A program made the position numbers and the translations under genes. Under the pieces are notes generated by a model. That model ran no database searches and was not told the origin of the DNA. It saw only the letters and a program-made list of their open reading frames with translations. Below, one piece after another: positions 12,469-23,927 of a stretch of 64,000 bases of DNA. Positions within the stretch are counted from its first letter, which is position 1. The number at the start of each line of letters is the position of its first letter. Origin of the DNA: Nymphaea colorata (taxonomy: Eukaryota; Streptophyta; Magnoliopsida; Nymphaeales; Nymphaeaceae); assembly GCF_008831285.2 (NCBI RefSeq), contig NC_045138.2:18633934-18697933 (forward strand), in the 5' to 3' direction.

Positions 12469-12735
12469 TCTCCGACCGCCGGGGCGATGCCCGGCATCCC
12501 TCCCTCGGGGAGAGGCTGCAATGGAGACAGAAGGCAGAGATAATGGCGGGACGACGAAAACGCTCCTCCTCAATTCAAGACGAGAGAGAGAGAAGAGGTC
12601 AGGAGAATGGGCGGGAAGATGCAATAAAAATCCCTCCTTTTGGACTACCCAGGCCGACCCCTCCACCCGTCCCCACCGCCTCCTCCTCCTCCTTCTTCTC
12701 TTCTGCCCCACCAGCGACCCCACTGTACAGACTTA
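12469..12735 (-). promoter_or_regulatory. Probable 5' UTR / proximal promoter of the TSO1-like gene
   Basis: Upstream of the start codon at 12468 the minus strand is rich in purine tracts (GAAGAAGGAGGAGGAGG) and is more GC-rich than the flanking DNA, as is common for plant 5' UTRs and core promoters. The 175-residue open frame through here on the same strand is low-complexity; it merely overlaps exon 1 and is not proposed as a protein. Confidence 0.4.
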
Positions 12736-15533
12736 AAAAACAACAACAACAACAAAAAGAAAGGAGACACAGGGCCTTCCTTTTTCCCAATTATTTAACA
12801 GTGAGCAAATGTTAATAAAAGAGCCATCCAGCTTTACAATTATTACTTCCCACGCCTCCTAGTTCATGTATTTCAAAAACGCCGCATGACCTCCGATGTA
12901 TTTTACAATTTAATTTCAATACAGTCATCCGATTGCTTTAATAGAATCTTGCAGCCCTTAGTTTTTATGTGGCTTACTGAGACTTGCGTTGAAAAATATT
13001 GTGTATTGATTCCAAACTTTCATGTTGTCCAATGTTTCTGAAGCAATAGAGAAAGCCAAATTGTTGTTGCATTCATATGGCACCTTTATTAGGTTCGTTT
13101 GGCATCAAGAACTATGTTACACAAAAATATGCTTTAATTTTGAGATAGGTTTATGAGATACTAGTTTTAGTGCTTTATGAACTTGTCTCAAACCCAAGGA
13201 GCTGAGTTTATTGCTACTTTTTATGGTTTGAAATTAGCTTAAAAACGTGGTTTTCGTAAAGTTATTGTTGAATAAAATTTCTTGATAGCTGTGAATAAGG
13301 TTCTAAAAGAAGTGTGACCTTTTGTCTTTTGTTTCATAATATATGAAGCATTGTCAAGAATTGCTGAGATGAGATTGGGTGTGTGTCTTATATCATATGT
13401 ACAGAAAAATTAATATATGTGTGGATTTTCTTGTCTCATAGATAAGTGACTATTTTTACCAGTCCACTTGATCATTTGCATCGGTTGATTGGTGAAAATC
13501 TGATTAGTGTAGTTCAACCTCATGTTATAGTTATCTAAACCACACTCAGTATGAGACAAAAAAACTGAGGGTTCTTATGAAGGTAGTGAATATAACTTTT
13601 CCAAGTGCAAGAGTGCAACAGGTTTATCGAAATCATCAAGAATTTATCCTCTTAAAGGAAAAAAGTTTCTTTTTTTTATTATTTGTGAGCTATCGTTAAC
13701 GTGCGATGGACGGCATGATAGCAGGCATGCAGGGGCGCAACGGCTGGTCGGACTCCTGATTATCGCGCGCGCGCTTTCTCTCCGTTTCTGTGGCTTCTTA
13801 TCTTTTCGTTACCATTCCCTTTCTTTTTCGCAGTTATTGCTATTTCTCTCAACGCCTCTCTCGATCAGATCCCGGATATCTCTAATATTTAAAAAAACAG
13901 AATAATAACAATAATAATTTACCAGAAACGTCCTCGCTGATTTCTTCTCCGGTGGAAAATGGCGTGATTGTCGTTTTCCGGTGCACGACGAGGCGTTAAT
14001 CGGTAAGTGGCTTGGGCACGCAAACGAAGATGAGGCAACTGAAGTTGGGCTTCGAGATCGCAACGATCCCAGATCGACGGTTCAGAAGTTATCTTTGTTA
14101 AGAGTATGTGAGGGTCCAACCTACGGGATACGTCGCGGTTAGTTGACATGTCGTAGTTAGAAGGAAAAGCAAGTCACCAAACACGTGGTGGTTGTTTGAC
14201 TTGCTCTTCAATGGGCACGAGCGATTTAACGGTCGTTTAAGCACTTTTTTTTTGAATTTATCGTAGTAATGAATCACTTTTTTTTGTGGTTTTTTACTTT
14301 TTTTATTTTGTTTGGCCGATAAAATGCCTAATGTATATGTATATATAGCGTGGTATTCTGTGAAGCCACCTCAAAAACAAGAGCAACTTTTTAGGCCACA
14401 ATATACAAAATGAATTTTATAAAGTTTGATTTCTAAGAAAACAAACCGTTATTGTGGAGTCTTTTTGAAGTTACGAACTCATGCGAGGACAAAAAACCAA
14501 CTTAGGATACCCACATTTTGTTCGAGAAGAAGGGTACAGTTCTTGTATTCGCTTTCCGATTCCCAAACAAGTTCAGCTGTTCCATATCCCGATTTTCGTG
14601 TTTCACCCAGTAGCCCTCAAGAAATAAGTTTGAACTTGAGCTTGATCCATTTCACTGGGATTGGGTCCATTCCATAGTAACACAACTAGAACCCAGATAT
14701 TTAAAGAAGAAATTTTCGAAATTCAACCGGTTATTGAAACTCTTTGGGTTGGTTTATAATCAACAATGCTCCTAAATATGGTGGTTGCCAAAAAATTAAT
14801 TAAGTGATTTTTTAAATATTTTAATTTTGTTGTTTTCCCAATTGCATTGGGCACTAAAAAGGTGAAAGTTTCTTCATTGCTTCAACCTTATAACTAGGTC
14901 ATATCCAAAATGGAATTGAATTTCAAACATCCTTTTTAACGTGAAAAAAACTTAAAGCCAATTCACCTTGCGTGAGTTTGAAGGGCAATCTATGTGAGGA
15001 TGTTATATTGCCTGGTCTGATATGATGTGGCAGAACCCGGATCCGTCCTGGAGATGCGAATAATAAGTGTGATCATAATGGGAGGGGTGACAGACAGAGG
15101 GATGCGGACCATTTAAATCCACCGATCCGGATGTAAATGCCACTCACGTTTTGTGCATGAAGCCAAGTTGCCTGCTCTTCCGCATGATTGCGGAATCCAA
15201 GATGGCTTCCTGCACATCGCTGTACATTTGCCCAGTCAGTAAACCGAAGCTTCACGCATAGAAATCCTAAACAATAAATTTGTAAATTTAAAATATATAT
15301 AAATATAACTAAATATCCAACATGTTCAGTCGTTCAGCATTCAAGTTGAAGGGTGTTTCATTTTACTACTGATACGAACGCTGGGTCAAAACTCCCGAGA
15401 GAGGAGAAATGGAGGGACCTTCGGGCTTCGCTTTGAGCAGTGGGATTGACCCTCTCACTCACTCGAAATGTAACGCACCGGATGGTATGACGTGAGAAGC
15501 TAAAATGAATAAATAAATCCACAAATCACACAA

Positions 15534-15542
<9 letters not shown>

Positions 15543-15595
<53 letters not shown>
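15543..15595. repeat. (TA)n microsatellite
   Basis: A TA dinucleotide run of about 53 bases follows a short CA tract. Confidence 0.95.
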
Positions 15596-15599
<4 letters not shown>

Positions 15600-16102
15600 G
15601 AAATATTAGTTCCAAGATATTGTCCTTGTTTAAGGGATCACTATCCAGTACTTTCTCTTAACCTGAATCTGGTATTTCTTAGAAGAAAACTAACTAGGGA
15701 AGGTTAAAAATAATATAAATTTATGAGAGTTAAGATTGTTAAGGTAGTTATATTAGAAGGACTAGTGGAATTATGAATTTTTATAGAAATTATTTTGTGC
15801 CCATGGAAGGTCGAGGGCCTACCCTCTAAGAGGTGTAAAATTGAGCTCTTAACCTTCTTAAGACTCTTATCAAATGAGACCATTCCAATTGTGTTTGTAT
15901 TGTCTCTTTTGAATTTGAAAGATGGGTCCGGAGGGGCACAAGTCAGACGGGCAGGCAATTATGCAGCATGTTTCCAGTTCAACTTGGGGGGACTATGCAT
16001 GTGTACCAAAAGAGGATGGGTCCTTACGTGCAAGTTGAAGCGCATAGAAATTTCTTCTCATGGTGTCGATGTAATTATAAACCTTGGTGCCAAATAGAAG
16101 GG

Positions 16103-16284
16103 GAGGGGCAGAGCCAAGGAATGGGGCGTTGGCCCCACCTTAATTTTTTTAATAAAAAATTTACATGTAATTTTTTTAAAAAATTCCTTATGATATTTAA
16201 AAATTTTGAAAAATGATATTTCATGTCAAAATTTGAAAACTTTAATTCGGCCTTCCTCATACAAAATTTCTGGCTCCACCCATG
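16103..16284. mobile_element. Tip100-like hAT MITE or solo ends
   Basis: The left end reads GAGGGGCAGAGCCAAGG and the right end CTGGCTCCACCCATG. These are close to the inverted CAGGGGCGGAGCCAG / CTGGCTCCGCCCCTG ends known for the Tip100 class of hAT elements. Between them lies about 150 bp of very AT-rich DNA bordered by a GGCGTTGGCCCCACC block. A second right-type end (CTTGCTTCGCCCTTG, about 16880-16895) could be the true far end of a larger 0.8-kb element. A clear 8-bp target duplication was not found. Confidence 0.55.
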
Positions 16285-17671
16285 GAGAACGCTTTGGGGC
16301 TTTTGCTTGGGTTGCAAGATTAATCCTCCTATTCACCCGAATTTGAAAAATGGAATGATGAATATTTTTTTTTTTCATTTATTTGGTTTATGGCCCCATT
16401 CCATGTGCAACCAAGAACCCTAACTTGGTTTCTTCTTTGCGCCATCACCTTCAAAACCGCGCCACTCCTTCCTTCTTATCAAGTCGCCATTTGACAACTT
16501 GCATTCATTACAACTTTCTTCGAAAATTACAATTCTTGGAGTATTCCCAATTTGCTAGCTTGCTGATTTTTTACGATATCTTTGGTATTATCGATGGATA
16601 GAGACCATGTTCTGGCGTATATACAACAATGCGATGTAGAAATATCAACTTGTCTTCTTTTGGAACAAGAAGTTATTTGGTTTCCGGCCAACTTTCACGT
16701 GAAATCAATATGTATTTGTTGGATTTACATGCCAAAGTAATTATTGTTATTCCAAGTTAAATATTGGTATTCATGAGATGTTTGAAATTTTTTAATTTGA
16801 CCTAAGTAGAAATTACGAAAAATATTGTTCGGCCCTATATAAATTTTGAAAATATTGTTTGGCCTCCTCAAAGAAAAGTTTCTTGCTTCGCCCTTGTCAA
16901 CAAAATCATAATAGTTTGTACGTCGAAGCGCAACACTTTTCAGCTTGGAGAGAAATGATCCATGATGAGCTCTTCTAATAAAAAGAAGAAGGGAAGTGTT
17001 GATTTAGTTCCAAATCCAAATAGGATTTGTCTCTGTTTGTTTTTGCTCATTGAGGCTTAGATTTCAATAATTTTATGGGATTTGGATCTCGTTCTAATAA
17101 CTACATTAGATTAGGGTTTTCCTTGGTGCTACTTGTATGCTTGTTTTGGATATTCCGGTGGCATTTTGGATTCAAGACAAATGAAAACATTGGATCATTT
17201 CCTCTTAATCGTAATTTTATGTTGGTGATTTCACTAACTTCTTTCTTAGTCTGCATGATTTTGAAGTTCTGATGCACGGAGTCAAACTCCCCTTCTTTTA
17301 TTAGAAAGAATAAAAGAATTGTAAATGGAGCATCAGTAAAAAGTTTTCGTTCCAATTTTTATCCAATTCATCGAAAGGGCCATTTGGCAGGAAGTGCATA
17401 GTCATGTTCTATGATTAATCTACCACAGTCGATGAGGCAAAATATATGAAATAGTAACATATTGTTATTGTTGTCAAACACTCCCGAAGAAACAATATCA
17501 GTTTGAAGTGAAAAAGGCTACATGTCAAGACAATTAATAATATATGAACATATAAACCCAACATTAATGTTTTCAAGCTCTTCATTGCATGATCTTGGAG
17601 GTGTCATAAATTTACTTTCTTTTTGTTGCACATGTTCAGGTAATTGAGATTTTTAAGAAGTGCTTAACTTT

Positions 17672-17848
17672 AGGTTGCGTTTGATAGCCTCATATCTTAG
17701 ACCTGAGGCTGCAATAAAAAATGTGTTTTGGGAGATCAGAAATCCATGCTACATGTTAAAAACCATAGATTTAAGATCGGATTCGCGATCTTAAATCGAT
17801 GGATTTGAGATTTTAGGGATCTGAGATCAGTGGTGAATCAAACACAAC
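17672..17848. mobile_element. Short inverted-repeat element (MITE-like)
   Basis: The left end GGTTGCGTTTGATAGC is matched inversely, with mismatches, by ATCAAACACAACC on the right. The interior is a near-palindrome around GATCGGATTCGCGATC. It is about 175 bp with no coding capacity. The target duplication is not clean, so the exact limits and superfamily are uncertain. Confidence 0.5.
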
Positions 17849-20800
17849 CTTTGTGTTAACTCCAAGTGTAACAACCAATTGAAACTCGCATGACTCAATG
17901 AACCCAAACTTGATCCGGAATTGGATTGTAAAAAGCAGGAGGAAATTTGTGAGCAAGCACAGCTCGTAACGAGTATATTTCCTGAAAAATCTATGGAAAG
18001 TTTTCAGTATATGATTATTTTCACATCTTCCCTCATATACTTGTGGTGATACAATCTATGCCAATCAAGCACACATTGTAGTTCATTCATATTGGACATT
18101 AGATCGACACCAACTATAATAACCCAACCTTAATCAAAATTGAGTGTTGGTTTGGCAGACAGACCCTAACTTACTATCAACTGATTTTGATTGAAGTAGT
18201 ATAGTAAGTGAATACTTACTATAGAATATTTCAAACATTTCAGAAATGTGATATGGTAAAGATGCTGAAAGACATGGAAGTGGTCCAATGTTCAGGTTGG
18301 ATACAAAGGTTGCCTTGACGAGTATGTCTCTCATTTATGTTGGTCAAGTGAGTCCAGATAGATCGTTCAAGTTTAAAGAAAAGCAGGGCCAGTCTTTCTA
18401 TTTTGAATCATTTATGCCTAAGATTTATGTGAAGAAAACATGGTCAAAGGTCTTTATGAATCCTTTATTTGGCTTAATGCGTGACCTCAACATATATAGA
18501 CAACCAAGACTCGTCAAAACTGAGTCATTCTATATACTTTCTTACTTTCTTTTAAAGAACGAGTTAAAGTGAACTTACGACCTCAAATACCAGAAAAGAA
18601 GAGAGAGAGAAAGCCAATTAAATGGGAATGCATAATAAAATTTGGGGACAAGAAGTCCCCTAAACATAATAACAAACTGCAAAAACAAAAAGAAGGAACG
18701 AAATATACAATACAACAACACAATAAAATAAAATAAGATGGGTGGAAAGAGAGTGGATAAATGGAATGACAAAGTCACCCAACAGAAAACGAATGACGGC
18801 ACCATAACTGAATGTAAAAGTGGACATCCCCCTGCACACAGAGACGCACACATAGAGAGAGAGAGAGAGCCTTAAATATCAATCTTCAACTTTTATTGGA
18901 AAGAGAATTTTCGCATAAAATAACCAAGATAGATGACTTGGATTTGAATATGAAGATTAAATTAAAAAAACGAAGAAAACACAATATATTTTTTCATTGA
19001 ATCAGCTTGAAGTTCCTAGTCATGCTAAAAGAGTTGCCACGTAAAGACAATGCGCCATGAATGAAACTGGTTAGACTAAGAGTTCACTTACCAACAAGCC
19101 CTGTGGACAATACTAAAGAGATTTTCTTACAAGAGAATGATGGGTACCCTGATACAAAGAAAAACATTTTTTTTTTTTTAACTTGTGTTTATTTAGTTAC
19201 TATTTCTTTTCTTAATAGTTGTCCCTCGATTATAGAACCTGTGAGTAATCTTCTCTTGTTTAATTAGCCCTTAACAAAAGACTGGCGACGAAAGTGTCAG
19301 GATCTACTAGATTCCCTTCAACTTTGAAACTTTAAGCCAATACACATAGTTAAGAGTGCCGCGCCCTTATAAGTTGTTTTAATAATCCGCATAACATCAA
19401 GTAAAACATAAGATGAGTAACGATTTTAAGCTTAAAAAATGCAAAAAGGGAGATCGCCGAGCGACTGGACTGTCGAAGTTGGCTACTTAAGAAAGCCCAT
19501 CTTCATGTTGCGTTGCCTGGATCGTATCTTACTGTGGACGTGTTTGCATTGCCTTTTTCCAGCTATGTATTGGTGTAAAATCTTTTGGATATTTCTGCTC
19601 TGTCGATTAGAAAGATTCCCCTCTTCTTATTCAAAGAAATTCATCACCGAGCTCTTGACTTTTTTCAACTTCAACTATTTGAATATGTCCAACTTGGTGC
19701 CCTTTGAAGGGATCACGAATCAGTGGCTTCTGAATATAAAAATGCACGGCTTTTTGTATCTTGGAACAACATCAAGAGTCATTTGGTGCTTGACAGTTTA
19801 CTTTAACGTGAGTGTTACCATCTTACTTTCAATAGTTCCAAAGAACAACATTTTGAAAAAAAATACTGTAAATTTTTAAAAATTTTATAAAATTGAAAAT
19901 AAAAGAAACTAAAATAAGTGAGAAACTAATAACACAAAATGAAAAATGAATGAAAAAAAAACTGTTTGACATTAAAAAAATTAAAAATGAAAAACTGAAA
20001 AAATGCGTTAAAATGTGTTTTTTTTTGTTTTTAACATTTTTTTCCACAAAAATGTGTTTTAAAGTTTTAAACAGATAATTAATTTATTAAAAAAACACAC
20101 ATTTTGTGTGACTTTTAAAGTAAGACACCCACAAAATGCAAAATAAAGTTAAGGAGATTGACACGAGCATGCCTTCATGGCCGATTCAAGAATTCGGCTT
20201 AATTTTGAATTTTTAAAAAGTATTAAAAAATAATTTCCATTATCTAAAAAAATAAAGAAGTTCCTAGATATTTAAAAGTTTAGACATAAAAACTCTTAAA
20301 ATCAAACAACGGATGAACTTGACTAGCGGTTGACGAACCCCACGGCAAGGGCAGAAAAGTCGGGAAGAAGGACTCCGGGGGTGTTTAAGTCCCGGTAAAA
20401 AGTAAAAGGGGAATGCTGGTCGGTAACTTTCGGGACCCGAAAAGAAGAGAAAAGGCTTCCATTCCCTGAAACTAAAGAGTAAAAAGCCTGCAAAAGGGAC
20501 TAATAATTGTTGCATGCCAAAGGCGACCTTCTTGTCCCCCAACCGCTTTATTCACCACCCTTTTCACCGTTTACCGGCCGTTAAAATAGCGGGAACTCAA
20601 CGAAATGACGGAAATGCCCTTGACTTGACTTCTCCACGTTACCTGGGGGCCGCGCCTTGGAGTCATCACTTTGCCCTCTTTCCAGAGTTGGAAGGACTTT
20701 TTCCAAGTTCTGACTTTAACCTTGTGTCCTCCGTTTTTGTCGGTTTCAGGAAGTGAATCTGTGGGTCCCCCACACAAGACGGATCGGGTCTGGCCGTTAT

Positions 20801-21783
20801 GGGTTTGTCTAAAATGAGTCTTGTCCAGATCTGGTCTCACTAAGTCCGGTGTCGTTTGGCCGATAGAACACTTTGTCGGACTCCAGATTTAAAGTAAATT
20901 CATGAAATGCTAAAACAAGTATTCTCCACTCTACTTAAACTTTAGAACAGATTCAGCAAACACTATAATTGTTATCACTACCAAATGACAAGATTGGGTT
21001 TCATGAAGATAGGATCCAAGTTTTCCTTTGTTGCTTGGATGTTGATTTGCGCTTGGATTTGGATCAGCATGATTTGGGTTGGGATTTGGATCAGGGTACT
21101 GTGGCTGATCTGCACATGCATCCTTGTCAAAGCCAACTGTGCACTTTATGCGTGTTGGAGCTTTAGCTTTTTTTCACCTTTTACTTTTACGCTTGTGATG
21201 TAGAATGATCTGGTAAAGGTGAGAGACAGATCCAGCTTCAGCTTTATTGAGTCTCGAATCTGGATCTACTTATAATGATCAGATCCGGATGTTTGTGGCC
21301 CAGTTCTGGATCCAGTTTGCTGGTAAGGGTGCAACTGCAGCAAGTTTGGATCAGATGCCTGAATCCATTTCTTTTTGCTCCACTGAGAATTTAAATCCAA
21401 CTCCGCCTTGAATTCCATTTTGAAGTTAAATATTCAAGGACAAACCCAGTTCGTAGAATTGGAATTCACAAGCGGGGATTTTATCAAAATAAAGAATTAA
21501 GAGCTAATTTCAACAAAAAGATTTCCAATAAAATAAGGAGAAGGGAGGGGGAGATGGATCGCCTGTCTTCCTTCCCTCCTATTAGTGTCGGTGAACAAGC
21601 CGAAACCCACTTTGTGGCGTGAAAAACAATGTTGACAACTCTTCCATAACCCACTTTGGTGTCAAAGGATGTTGGTTGTTTAATCCTTGTGGAGAAAATC
21701 TTCTTCAGACCTAACGACCGGAAAGGCTTATGCAACGGCAAAGGTGACAACTCCTACTTCTTTACAGAGCCGTGGGATTATAG

Positions 21784-21980
21784 TAAGGGGGCGGAGATAT
21801 GTGGGGTTTCCCTGAGACATGTGCCCGACATTTAATATATAGTTGGATTTAGGTGGACTTAGGTACTATTATATATGGCAGCTTCATGGGACCTGGGTCA
21901 CTGCTCCACTAACTTGGATGGATTTGATTGTTAACTATATATTTAGTGTTTCATGGAAAAAATTTTCTAGCTTTGCCCCT
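21784..21980. mobile_element. Tip100-like hAT MITE with 8-bp target duplication
   Basis: A 197-bp segment with a left end AGGGGGCGGAGATA and a right end CTAGCTTTGCCCCT is flanked by a perfect direct repeat GATTATAG at 21776-21783 and 21981-21988. The 8-bp duplication and the GGGGCGGAG / CTTTGCCCC ends fit the Tip100 class of hAT. The interior is non-coding. Confidence 0.7.
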
Positions 21981-22545
21981 GATTATAGTATAACCAAGTT
22001 CCTTCTCTTCAGTTTAGATTATGGAAGGTGAGGGAATGAAGAATGGAGAAGATGCCGTTACTAGATTACTTCTTGTGGATTCCCCACATCCTTGAAGAAG
22101 TGCATCTAACCAAATGAGGAACCAAATGAGAAGAACGAACTTCTTTGGGGGTGAGAAGGATGTCTTGGTCATTGTCACATATATTGTGTAAGGGTATTAT
22201 ACGGAGAGAGACTTCTTGGATATAATATAGCAAAGTTGTATATCTCAGGAATATCTCGAAAAAATCTTGACAAATTTTTAAATTTTTTAAAACATTTAAT
22301 AAAACTTGAAAATTATAAAAAAAATAAATGTAAACACATATAATAAGCTCTTTTTCACGTTTTTTGTTTTTTGACAATAAAAGACACGTCTAATTGTCGT
22401 TTTATATGGGTGACTTATTTTTCACGTATTTAAATATGTGTTTTTTTTATTAATAAGCCCCGCCTTCCTCTGCTTGGTTTCTCTACATTGCGAGTCAGGA
22501 CAGACTTATTACGTTAGACAGACTAAAGAGGTTGGGATTTCTTTA

Positions 22546-22665
22546 GAGGTCGTTTGATTGTGTTGGAACACCGTGAAACACCATTGTCCATAAGGACTGG
22601 ACAGTGGTGTAATGGACAGGACGTCCTGTCCGTCATGTCCCCGTGGATAGCAATCAAACGACCTC
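22546..22665. mobile_element. Tourist-like (PIF/Harbinger) MITE, 120 bp
   Basis: Perfect 15-bp terminal inverted repeats, GAGGTCGTTTGATTG at 22546-22560 and its inverse complement at 22651-22665, are flanked by TTA on both sides. The TTA target duplication and the size fit Tourist-type MITEs of the PIF/Harbinger superfamily. The interior holds several short inverted GGACAG/CTGTCC words and no open frame. Confidence 0.75.
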
Positions 22666-23927
22666 TTAGTTAACCAATGGTGTCGCATCAAGGTGGCGAG
22701 GGAAGTTTGAGAAGGAATTTGACAGTAGGATCCAAAGGGCTCACGTACAAGTGGAGAGAGGTAGTTATATGCACGACGTGTGTCTACTATAGTTCAGTCA
22801 TTCCCAATGAAAAATTTCTATCTCCACCCCCAAGAGAAGAGAGGATGCTTGATTGCCCATTCTCTAGTGCAGGGAGGAACTTCTCTATCGAGAATCGTCC
22901 CCAGGCACGAACAGCGGGTGTCTGAATCAATAACAAGCTCATGAAGGTGCTGTTTCTCATCCTTAGTATGAGTTTTTTTAGGAAGCTCCTTTATCCAAAT
23001 AGTGTTATCACTCTTGCGTTGGGCACCTCCTTGTAACTTTTTTCATCTTCCAAGAATTTTCCTCGCATTTTTTTTTTCACATCTACCATTCTCTTCACAA
23101 TGAAAAAGAGAGCCGCTTTTCAAAACCAAACTTGTGTGAGATTCTTATTTTTAAGTTTGTTTTGCTCTTGTTTTTTACCTAACGAATCTCCAAAATTTTC
23201 AGGATCAACTTCAATTGGATTTTTCTCTACTCCAAACAAATATTAAATCCAAATGATTAAATATATGAATTTGCATCCAGACCAATTTCATCAGTAAAAT
23301 TGTTTTTCAAACTAAATCTGCCTCCAAATACTCTATTTTGGATTGGATATTCGCTAAAATCCACTGCATATGCACCCCACTTTGCATTTGCCCCCAAACC
23401 CACAAATTTGGATCAGACATTTCGCTAAAATCAACCCCACTTGCGAGCTTCCAGTCGGATTGTTATGCTTTTATATATATATATATGTATATTTTTTTTT
23501 GAAATTTACCTTCTAGAAAAGCTTATTCCAACAGCCTTAGCATCGAAACGCTAGAAAACGTTTCCAGTCTGTTTATCCTTTGACAATAAAAATTTGCCAA
23601 AAGTTCTGACGTTTTCCCCTAAAAACTTTTCAGCAAAAAGCCCACCGAAAACCTTTCCAAGGCCATCAAACGCCCACTAAGGAATCATTTTCCAACCTGA
23701 AATTCAAGTTTAATGTCACAAAGGGGAAATTTCAATTTAGGACGCCGTATGTTCTGGGAATCATGTCCGTGAATTTCATGATACAGTCATCGGAGCAATA
23801 AAAGGTACAATTCTTCAACAAAATTTTTTGCCAGTGAAACTGTATTCCATGGCATGGGGGAAAACACAAGATTGAACAATGAAACAAGAATCACCTCTAT
23901 CTGCAACAGAATTCTAATCTCCACAGT

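Larger units (their letters stand above)
12736..23927. other. Intergenic region, about 11 kb, no gene recognised
   Basis: The open frames here are short (longest 146 codons, at 19439-19879), carry no family motif and lie in AT-rich sequence with many homopolymers. The recognisable content is mobile-element debris and microsatellites: (TA)n at 15543-15595, a Tip100-like element at 16103-16284 with a further end near 16895, short inverted-repeat elements at about 17672-17848, 21784-21980 and 22546-22665, and short (GA)n runs. The block 13700-14150 is more GC-rich, with a CGCGCGCG run, but shows no gene. Confidence 0.5.

Noticed and set aside
12196-12723. 175-residue minus-strand frame over the TSO1-like first exon
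   Set aside because: It is low-complexity Arg-rich sequence from purine tracts. The real coding part is the 21-codon exon MGTPEKKQ... in another reading, supported by splicing into the family motif SPVFNYISS.
19439-19879. 146-residue plus-strand frame
   Set aside because: No recognisable motif, unusual hydrophobic composition, AT-rich context and no splice partners. It could be a decayed element, but nothing supports a gene.
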